Source of the DNA: Planctomycetaceae bacterium | GTDB lineage: Bacteria; Planctomycetota; Planctomycetia; Pirellulales; Thermoguttaceae | Assembly: GCA_009783865.1 (NCBI GenBank) | Contig: WRCR01000016.1 | Location: 1 to 20,529 of the forward strand | Direction: 5' to 3' | Length of the DNA stretch: 20,529 bases | In this document: piece by piece, positions 15,901 to 20,529 of the stretch | Layout of the letters: every line of letters starts with the position of its first letter | Position numbering within the stretch: the stretch's first letter is position 1 | The notes under the pieces: model-generated | Database searches by the model: none | Seen by the model: only the letters and a program-made list of their open reading frames with translations | Told to the model about the DNA's origin: nothing | Translations under genes and position numbers: made by a program

Positions 15901-16384
15901 ATGGGACAAGGGCTGGAACTTCCGCGGAATGGGACAGTTCGGCTGGGCATCGAGTCCGCTGGACAGGTACATCATGATGCTTGGTCGGACGAAGGACAAA
16001 CGGGGTGCTGCCGTAATTGCCGAAAAAATGCTGCTCTTGAAGGCGGAAGATGATTTTTCGCATCACCGTGCTTGTGCTTTAGCCCTTGAGTGGATAGGCG
16101 ACAAATCGGCTGCACCGGCACTTGCGGCAATGCTTAAAAAGCCGGACGTTGCGGGATATGTGCATCTCGATTGGGAGACGGCAAGAAAGTGGGACCAGGC
16201 AGACCCGAAAGGCGGAACGGCGGAGAAGAGCCGGCGTGATTCGCTCATTGAAATCGGTTATGCCCGCGCTTTGTATAAACTCGGCGACCACGAAGGCATC
16301 GGCAAGAAGATTCTGGAGGATTACGTCAAAGACCTTCGCGGATACTTCAGCCGGCATGCCAGCGAGGTTCTGAAGCAAAAATAA
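12926..16384 (+). CDS. Large secreted FAD-dependent oxidoreductase with internal discoidin-like domain and C-terminal helical repeats
   Basis: This 1152-residue exported protein has a signal peptide (MMQRILFLVLF, hydrophobic core, cleavage near VVAA/QE). An FAD-binding Rossmann motif is at 46-53 (LVVGGSTG). It is interrupted from about residue 110 to 272 by a beta-rich stretch resembling an F5/8-type C (discoidin) domain (VSASDDAKTWKEIGN, TTRYLKLNVKK, GEIVVL), after which the oxidoreductase fold resumes. A second and more canonical Rossmann motif is at 570-578 (VVGGGTTG), followed by the FAD_oxidored core (LGGMGTAG, DATGNGDLAIAAGAE, GDFTFTALDQ, GLDGIFVGGLATSCHRD). The C-terminal 220 residues are helical and HEAT-like (ALALEWIGDKSAAPALAAML). 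Relatives in Planctomycetes and Verrucomicrobia are often labelled FAD-dependent oxidoreductase or xanthan-lyase-related, with no proven reaction. A role on sugar or polysaccharide-derived substrates is only inferred from the GH50 and GH42-like genes. No Shine-Dalgarno is visible; ATG at 12926 or 12929 is possible. Confidence 0.85.
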   Translation: MMQRILFLVLFSVSLSAVVAAQEIGKEKFVTISDRQLPIAYEVDVLVVGGSTGDVAAAIEAAKAGAKTMLITDRPYLGDDMTATLQLWLEPDAELDDPLAAAIYNDPDRGKPTSPVNVVLGAQKKIPFTYNVAEPIAAAHPDTASKNRLYDGKATNPTNESIQIDGDATITVDLQKSQPVGVVSLFGFYRKDEFVIGSAAVSASDDAKTWKEIGNAPLAPESEGVTTRDAALEFRLVLDQPLTTRYLKLNVKKAETASRVLLGEIVVLSDKDLIPKPLVTTWQPKEGEKYTHPAPRPMHVKMVLDKALEEAGVKFLYSTYFQGTLFSKTENDARGAVINNRAGKQAILAKKIIGLFNAKGGPISPVTSGTAEFVVIGGAPKEIDAEQYPLLKNASYEIMGEPFYGAFAHSAFYGRGMPSPIRARSGTFPIIRYTFPLEGDTAAKCFAGDLKAIGELEKQIRLATYDPNQQFTTDKISFRAKGVKYLNTPQIIAVGRKFGTATAKEAAKIGKINPADLGVLYNPLYGGQKPETVPGDVKESLSNVKVVKEPLGYVKQGEQKIPVVGEYDVIVVGGGTTGAPAGIAAARQGAKTLVLEYLHDLGGMGTAGAISIYYWGNRVGFTKEVEDGKASWIIEHRNHWWRSKLAEAGADVWYGVLGTGAIVESGGSTPRVKGVVIATPQGPKAVLTKNVIDATGNGDLAIAAGAETIFVDNAEIAAQGHGLPPRHLGMSYTNTDYMYVEETDMEDLTHVFVYGKEKFPWSFDMGKIIDSRERRIVVGDFTFTALDQVNKRTYPDTICRTRSNFDSHGYTTDPFFEIVHLHHDGHFCDIPLRSCLPLGLDGIFVGGLATSCHRDAIPIIRMQPDLQNQGYALGCLAAKAAKDNVPLRQLDIKPVQQHLVDIGNLPESVLTDIDNYGETIKDLPDAIKTVTDDFKGTTLLLWYPDESLPLLKEAYSKAKETDHKIAYAKLLAALGDSTGADALLDAVKEFDEWDKGWNFRGMGQFGWASSPLDRYIMMLGRTKDKRGAAVIAEKMLLLKAEDDFSHHRACALALEWIGDKSAAPALAAMLKKPDVAGYVHLDWETARKWDQADPKGGTAEKSRRDSLIEIGYARALYKLGDHEGIGKKILEDYVKDLRGYFSRHASEVLKQK

Positions 16385-16407
16385 TTCACGGATTTTTGCG
16401 AAAAGAT

Positions 16408-16433
16408 AGCCCGCCGCCCGGAGGTCGGCGGCT
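16408..16433 (+). terminator. GC-rich hairpin after the FAD oxidoreductase gene
   Basis: AGCC(C)GCCG pairs with CGGCGGCT with one bulged C, 24 bases after the stop. The T-tract that follows is poor (TGCCTTCGTCTT), so this is a weak intrinsic terminator or a transcript-stabilising hairpin. Confidence 0.4.
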
Positions 16434-16485
16434 GCCTTCGTCTTGCCGATTTCGTAAAACAGTGTAAGATACTAGAAATTGTTTA

Positions 16486-16514
16486 TTGTTTATGATTTTT
16501 ATATGAGGTATAAC
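16486..16514 (+). promoter_or_regulatory. Candidate promoter of fmt
   Basis: TTGTTT (16486-16491) and TATAAC (16509-16514) are separated by 17 bases. The -10 box is good and the -35 box weak. Transcription would start near 16521, only about 10 bases before the TTG start of fmt. Confidence 0.35.
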
Positions 16515-16530
16515 CAAAGACGGTACGGAA

Positions 16531-17706
16531 TTGACAGAAAAGGAATCAAATGATAATCATAAGCGGCTGCAAATTATCATTTTTGCGACCGGCGCGTTTG
16601 CTGTTCCTTCTATGAAGGCAATATGCGACTGCGGCGAGTTTGATGTTCAATGTCTCGTTACAAATCCGCAGCGGTACGATAAATCCAATAGACCGATTAT
16701 GACACCGGCGAAGCAATTTGCCGACGAACGCGGTTTATATATCACCTATAAGGACGATGTCCATTCTCAGGATTTTTGCGATTTGATTCGGCTGATTTGT
16801 CCTGACCTGCTTTTCGTTTGCGATTTCGGACAAATCCTTAAAGACAGGGTTCTTAGCGCGTCAATACTCGGCGGTGTGAATCTTCACGGTTCGCTTCTCC
16901 CGAAATATCGCGGTGCCGCACCGGTTCACTGGGCAATCTTGAACGGCGATAGTTTTACCGGTGTCAGCGTTATCCGCATGACTTCCAAAGTCGATGCCGG
17001 TGAAGTAATTGCGCAAAGTCCGCCGATGCCGATTCCGCCGTTTGCAACACTCGAAGAAGTCGAGGAAATGCTTGCCGAATACGGAGCAAAACTCGTCGTG
17101 CAAACGCTCCGCAAGATGGCTTCGGACAAGCCGGTAAATATCGTTGAACAGCCCGACAGCAAAGTGACGAAAGCACCGCGGTTGAAAAAAGAAAACGGTT
17201 TGATTAACTGGAATGATTCCGCAATTTCGGTTTTCAATCATTATCGGGCTATGTCGCAGTGGCCCAAATCGTTCACACATTGGCAGCGGGAAGACGGAAG
17301 TTCAGTCCGATTGATTCTCGGCAAGGTTTTACCGCTGGATAATTCTTTTCGGGAGGTGATCCAGCCGGACTTTTCCGCGCCGAAATATGTGCCGCCGGTG
17401 CTTGTTGACGCAAAACTGGACAACCTTGCGGAACTGCGTTCAGAGCCGGATGTGATAACACAAAAGAAACAAAACAGAAAGTTGTTTTCTAAAACAGAGC
17501 CGAAGAAGCAGCCGCAGCATCAGCCGCATAGACCGGACTGGTGGAAGCCGGGAATGGTAGTCAAGGCGGATGAAGGAGAACTAATCATCGCTGCCGGTGA
17601 AGAAACGGTACAGGTCTTGCAGTTGCAGCCGGACGGCAAAAGAATGATGAACGCCGCCGATTTTCTGCGGGGCAATCCGATGAAAGTTGGCGATATGCTG
17701 AGTTAA
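16531..17706 (+). CDS. fmt: Methionyl-tRNA formyltransferase
   Basis: This cytoplasmic enzyme formylates Met-tRNA(fMet) with 10-formyl-tetrahydrofolate for translation initiation. The N-terminal domain begins IIIFATGAFAVPS and has the catalytic set N117, H119 (VNLHGSLLPKYRGAAP) and D155 (KVDAGEVIAQ). The C-terminal domain shows TKAPRLKKENGLINW and the FNHYRAMSQWP motif. At 391 residues it is longer than the usual 310-320. The excess is a charged, Gln/His/Lys-rich stretch at about 275-337 between WP and PGMVVKADEGELIIAAG. The start is taken as TTG at 16531: an in-frame TGA sits at 16504, no ATG lies between, and the first internal ATG (16612) would remove the first beta-strand and the ATG-loop. 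No Shine-Dalgarno is visible. Its stop overlaps the tatC stop by 4 bases. def, often a neighbour of fmt, is absent here. Confidence 0.95.
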   Translation: MTEKESNDNHKRLQIIIFATGAFAVPSMKAICDCGEFDVQCLVTNPQRYDKSNRPIMTPAKQFADERGLYITYKDDVHSQDFCDLIRLICPDLLFVCDFGQILKDRVLSASILGGVNLHGSLLPKYRGAAPVHWAILNGDSFTGVSVIRMTSKVDAGEVIAQSPPMPIPPFATLEEVEEMLAEYGAKLVVQTLRKMASDKPVNIVEQPDSKVTKAPRLKKENGLINWNDSAISVFNHYRAMSQWPKSFTHWQREDGSSVRLILGKVLPLDNSFREVIQPDFSAPKYVPPVLVDAKLDNLAELRSEPDVITQKKQNRKLFSKTEPKKQPQHQPHRPDWWKPGMVVKADEGELIIAAGEETVQVLQLQPDGKRMMNAADFLRGNPMKVGDMLS

Positions 17707-18833
17707 TCCTCAATTTTATCTTCTTCGTCAAAGTCGAGCAAACCTTTTTTACGGGGGATCAGCCAGCAGAAAAAGATGCCGCCGAAGAATAAAATCGTAA
17801 GCGGAATTCCCATCATCATCATACTGGTTGGGTCGCCGGGTGTTAGAAATAACGAAAGAATAAAAATTATCAGCACCGAAATCTTCCACTTTTCGAGATA
17901 CTGTTTTAGCGTAAAGATACCGACTCTTTCCAGCGCAAACATCACAAGCGGCAGTTGAAAACTAATGCCGAAGCCGAGCGGCATCATCAGCGCAAATCCT
18001 ATCCATTCACTGATTCGCGGGTCGGGGTCAATGTTCATCCAAGAGTTGAACATAAACAGGAAGTCCAGCACATACTGAAAAACGCCGAAAAAAGCGAAAA
18101 GCGCGCCGCCGATAAACAATCCTATGCTTACCGGTATGAAATAATAGACGTATTTTTTCTCGTGCGGATACAAACCGGCGGCAATGAACGACCAGATATG
18201 GTAAAAAACCATCGGAGACGCTAATACAAGTCCGACCAGCAGCGATGCTTTAATCCAGATTGCGAAAACTTCGTGAACCCCCAGTGCTTTTGTACGGGTT
18301 TTGGGGTCATCGGCAATTTTCCTGAAAATCAGCCACCGAATCGGTTTTTCGTCTAAATGAACGGAATCATAAGAGCCGAAAATTGCTTCCGTCTGTTTTT
18401 TTCGATGATTTTTTTGACGGGACAGATTATCGACTCCAAAGAGTTGTGCGGCAATATCATCGTCTGTTTGATTTTTCCGTTCCTGTTGTTTTTGGCGTTC
18501 TAGAATCCGCTGAAATTCGCCGGGAAAGATATACACTTCTTCCGGTACCAATCCGAAGCGGGCAGAGACGGTTGCAATTTCTTCGCCGTATCCTTCTTCT
18601 TCGAGTTTTTTGCGCTCGGTATCAATCCGCTTGGCGGTCTGTTCCGAATAGTATCTTTCGAGCGATTTTTTGACAGGAACCTGAATGTAGTCAACAACAT
18701 GAGAACCGACGATAAAACCGCCGATTGACCCGATTGCAATCCAATAGATTGAGTAGAACAAGCACTTCCGCAATTCTTCGAGGTGTTCGCCGAAACTCAT
18801 TGAGGTTTCGGAAAAAAGGTTTTCGTCTTTCAT
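17703..18833 (-). CDS. tatC: Sec-independent protein translocase TatC with enlarged periplasmic loop
   Basis: This core subunit of the twin-arginine translocase binds Tat signal peptides in the cytoplasmic membrane. HLEELR (17-22) is the conserved cytoplasmic N-terminal motif. Helix 1 is about 25-48; GLVLASPMVFYHIWSFIAAGLYPHEKKY marks helix 2 and the next loop; four further helices follow, with LTPGDPTSMMMMGIPLTILFF near the end. At 376 residues it is much longer than the typical 240-260. The extra roughly 130 residues sit in the first periplasmic loop (about 60-192) and are charged and helical (RKKLEEEGYGEE, ILERQKQQERK). Frame and flanking motifs are intact, so this is an insertion in a working gene and not a pseudogene. 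The tail is acidic (DFDEEDKIED). No tatA or tatB lies beside it. The ATG at 18833 has no visible Shine-Dalgarno. Confidence 0.94.
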   Translation of the reverse strand: MKDENLFSETSMSFGEHLEELRKCLFYSIYWIAIGSIGGFIVGSHVVDYIQVPVKKSLERYYSEQTAKRIDTERKKLEEEGYGEEIATVSARFGLVPEEVYIFPGEFQRILERQKQQERKNQTDDDIAAQLFGVDNLSRQKNHRKKQTEAIFGSYDSVHLDEKPIRWLIFRKIADDPKTRTKALGVHEVFAIWIKASLLVGLVLASPMVFYHIWSFIAAGLYPHEKKYVYYFIPVSIGLFIGGALFAFFGVFQYVLDFLFMFNSWMNIDPDPRISEWIGFALMMPLGFGISFQLPLVMFALERVGIFTLKQYLEKWKISVLIIFILSLFLTPGDPTSMMMMGIPLTILFFGGIFFCWLIPRKKGLLDFDEEDKIED

Positions 18834-18890
18834 TAGGTTTTATCTTTCGCTGAAAAATACCGGTAGACACAGTCGGAGTATCGAAAGAGT

Positions 18891-18918
18891 ATTATATCAA
18901 AAATTCGGCGGTTGACAA
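18891..18918 (-). promoter_or_regulatory. Promoter of tatC
   Basis: On the minus strand TTGTCA (18913-18918) and a perfect TATAAT (18891-18896) are separated by 16 bases. The leader to the tatC ATG would be about 50 bases. It stands back to back with the promoter of the GNAT-panB operon. Confidence 0.6.
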
Positions 18919-18948
18919 ATCACCGTTTCGCCGCCGGCGTACCGCTAA

Positions 18949-18976
18949 TTGCAATTCTGAAAAAATAAGGTATAAT
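18949..18976 (+). promoter_or_regulatory. Promoter of the GNAT-panB operon
   Basis: TTGCAA (18949-18954) and a perfect TATAAT (18971-18976, within GGTATAAT) are separated by 16 bases. The predicted transcription start near 18983 gives a leader of about 43 bases. It diverges from the tatC promoter, whose -35 box is 30 bases away. Confidence 0.6.
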
Positions 18977-19025
18977 AGTTGCAGTTGTATTTTTCACTTG
19001 TCTTTGGGGTTTTGTATGTACGCCG

Positions 19026-19577
19026 ATGCCGACCGCCTGCTGCACTTTTCAGATTCTCGAAGAAGAAAATATCGCTTCCGAATTAGACAAACAGATTCGG
19101 GACTTGCTTTGCGATTGTTTTCCTGATTGGAAACCGATTTTCAATGAACGCCGAATTTGGCACAGCAAAGCACCGCTGTTCACCGTTATTGCCTGCGAAG
19201 ACGACAAAGTCATCGGGCACACCGCCGTTGTAGAAAGAACCATCACTACTACTTGGAATTTCCGCTACAATGCCGCCGGTATCCAAGGCGTTTGTGTTCT
19301 GCCGGAATACCGTCATGCAGGCATCGGCGGAAAAATGCTCGAAATAATGCTGCGGGAATCCGCCGGGCGCGGCTTTCCTTTCGCTATACTGTATTGCAAG
19401 GAACATATCGTTCCATATTATGAATTGAAGGGCTGGAAGTTAGCAGACGACTCAATGGCAATGTGGAACCAGCGCGACTTGCCGATTGCGATGCGTTCCA
19501 ATTGTCCGATGTATTACGAACTCGGCAGTGTTCCGCTGCCGGAAGGTCCGCTCGATGTACACAGTCCTAATTGGTGA
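19026..19577 (+). CDS. GNAT-family N-acetyltransferase
   Basis: This predicted cytoplasmic 183-residue acetyltransferase has the acetyl-CoA pyrophosphate-binding motif VCVLPEYRHAGIGGKML (R96-H-A-G-I-G101, the family Q/R-x-x-G-x-G/A signature). It is preceded by a GNAT beta-strand (KVIGHTAVVERTI) and followed by ILYCKEHIVPYYELKGWK, the usual YxxxGW-like end of motif B. The N-terminal RDLLCDCFPDW and the long C-terminal tail (MYYELGSVPLPEGPLDV) lie outside the core. The acceptor substrate cannot be deduced; the layout is somewhat like NodA-type acyltransferases, but this is only an impression. It lies 3 bases before panB, so the two are cotranscribed; a link to pantothenate synthesis is possible but unproven. 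No Shine-Dalgarno is seen. An out-of-frame ATG at 19016 precedes the start. Confidence 0.82.
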   Translation: MPTACCTFQILEEENIASELDKQIRDLLCDCFPDWKPIFNERRIWHSKAPLFTVIACEDDKVIGHTAVVERTITTTWNFRYNAAGIQGVCVLPEYRHAGIGGKMLEIMLRESAGRGFPFAILYCKEHIVPYYELKGWKLADDSMAMWNQRDLPIAMRSNCPMYYELGSVPLPEGPLDVHSPNW

Positions 19578-19580
19578 AAT

Positions 19581-20387
19581 ATGAAACTAACACCTCCGAA
19601 AATTAAAAATTACAAAAAAGAGCAGCGGAAAATTGTTATGCTGACCGCTTACGATTATCCGACAGCCCGCATTTTGGATGCTGCCGGTATTGATATTCTC
19701 CTTGTCGGCGACAGCATGGGCAATGTCGTTCAAGGCAAGAAAACCACGCTGCCGGTCACCGTTGAGCAGATTATTTATCACGCCGAAATGGTTGCCCGCG
19801 CTGCGGATTCCGCCCTTGTGGTTGCGGACTTGCCGTTTCCGTTTTGTCAACTAGGCGCAGCAGATGCGGTGCAGGCAGCGGCGCGAATTATCAAAGAAAC
19901 ACTGGTCGATGCCGTGAAAATTGAAGGCGGAGAGAAAAGGGCGAAAACCATTGAGGCGTTGACCGATGCCGGTATTCCGGTTATGGGGCATTGCGGTCTT
20001 TTGCCGCAGGATATTCACCAGACCGGCGGGTTTTTCATACAGCGGCAGCGGGAACAGTTGCTAAAAGATGTTGCAGCGGTGCAGGCAGCCGGTGCGTTTG
20101 CGGTTGTTCTTGAATGTGTCGGCAAGACGATAGCGGCGGAGGCAACGGCTGCGCTTGACATTCCCACGATTGGCATCGGTTCAGGAGCGGATTGTGACGG
20201 ACAGGTTCTTGTTATTCACGATGTATTGGGCTTCACGCCGGAAGAGCAGGCGATACCGAAACATGCAAAACGTTATGCCGATTTGCATAGTATGATTTTC
20301 GAGGCGGCGAAACAGTATGCCGATGATGTGCGGGGAATGCATTTTCCGGTCAAAGAATTAAACGAAAAAGCGGAACCGCAATCGTGA
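19581..20387 (+). CDS. panB: 3-methyl-2-oxobutanoate hydroxymethyltransferase (ketopantoate synthase)
   Basis: This cytoplasmic enzyme transfers a hydroxymethyl group from 5,10-methylene-tetrahydrofolate to alpha-ketoisovalerate, making ketopantoate, the first committed step to pantothenate and CoA. The 268-residue length is normal. Signatures are MLTAYDYPTARILDAAGID, LLVGDSMGNVV (metal ligand D44), VVADLPF (D83), VKIEGG, GHCGLLPQ and VVLECVGKTIA (catalytic E178), then IGIGSGADCDGQVLVIHD. The ATG at 19581 follows the acetyltransferase stop by 3 bases, with GGTG just upstream as a possible ribosome site. panC and panD are not adjacent. Confidence 0.96.
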   Translation: MKLTPPKIKNYKKEQRKIVMLTAYDYPTARILDAAGIDILLVGDSMGNVVQGKKTTLPVTVEQIIYHAEMVARAADSALVVADLPFPFCQLGAADAVQAAARIIKETLVDAVKIEGGEKRAKTIEALTDAGIPVMGHCGLLPQDIHQTGGFFIQRQREQLLKDVAAVQAAGAFAVVLECVGKTIAAEATAALDIPTIGIGSGADCDGQVLVIHDVLGFTPEEQAIPKHAKRYADLHSMIFEAAKQYADDVRGMHFPVKELNEKAEPQS

Positions 20388-20394
20388 GGGGTAA

Positions 20395-20529
20395 ATGACG
20401 CTAAGAGAGCATTTACGCTCGTTGAACTTCTCGTTGTCATCGCCTGCGCCTTGTTTTTTAGGGGTTTGGCTTTGCAAAAATTTTTCGAGTCAGGGCTTGT
20501 TGTTCGGCGGGTTGTGGTTAGCCGGGGAA
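20395..20529 (+). pseudogene. Frameshifted prepilin-type N-terminal fragment, truncated by window end
   Basis: An ATG at 20395 has a good ribosome site (GAGGGG, 20386-20391) seven bases after the panB stop and reads MTLRE. One frame over, from about 20406, the DNA encodes RAFTLVELLVVIA, the class III prepilin cleavage/methylation motif that starts the very common planctomycete pseudopilin/DUF1559 proteins. That second frame has no start codon between the panB stop and the motif. A single-base loss after the fourth codon would explain both facts: ATG plus a few residues, then RAFTLVELL. After VVIA the frame also leaves the usual IIGILIALLLPA consensus, which suggests further decay. Both frames stay open to the window edge, so the 3' part cannot be judged. 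A sequencing error is the main alternative. Confidence 0.5.

Noticed and set aside
1..20529. CRISPR array, tRNA, rRNA, transposase, prophage or known defence system
   Set aside because: Reading both strands gave no spaced repeat array, no tRNA-like cloverleaf, no rRNA segment and no protein with such motifs.

Overview
The window looks like part of a planctomycete genome (phylum Planctomycetota, plausibly Pirellulales/Thermoguttaceae-like), with moderate GC and tightly packed genes on both strands. The pointers are a DUF116 domain fused to a polyprenyl synthetase, a secreted PEP-CTERM protein, a large secreted FAD oxidoreductase with a C-terminal helical-repeat region, an enlarged TatC, a prepilin N-terminal motif at the right edge, and few Shine-Dalgarno sequences. 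The lineage is inferred from gene content; there is no rRNA or other marker to prove it.

Left part (1-7290, + strand): the tail of a GH42-like glycosidase; a promoter and a two-gene operon (hybrid histidine kinase, then DUF116-polyprenyl synthetase); a terminator-like hairpin; and a secreted GH50 beta-agarase-like enzyme. Middle (7344-12621, - strand): miaA, converging on the agarase gene; a PEP-CTERM surface protein with its own strong promoter and intrinsic terminator; and a signalling cluster, transcribed in the order hybrid histidine kinase, STAS anti-anti-sigma-like protein, RsbW-like ATPase. Right part: a 1152-residue secreted FAD oxidoreductase (+) preceded by a 304-base spacer with an operator-like dyad; fmt (+) and tatC (-), whose stop codons overlap; back-to-back promoters; a GNAT acetyltransferase-panB operon (+); and a damaged prepilin start that runs off the end.

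Three themes connect the genes. Polysaccharide use is represented by the GH42-like and GH50 enzymes and perhaps the oxidoreductase. Envelope export and display are represented by TatC, the signal peptides and the PEP-CTERM anchor. Signalling is represented by two related hybrid kinases with different neighbours: one next to an isoprenoid-synthase fusion, the other next to a partner-switching pair that has no sigma factor or PP2C phosphatase in the window. miaA, fmt and panB are housekeeping genes. No tRNA, rRNA, CRISPR array, transposase or phage gene was seen.

The most unusual points are the kinase/DUF116-prenyl synthase operon, an EF-hand-like loop in the first kinase's sensor, a strong hairpin between the STAS and RsbW-like genes that could set their ratio, the composite architecture of the oxidoreductase, and the apparent single-base frameshift in the terminal prepilin gene.
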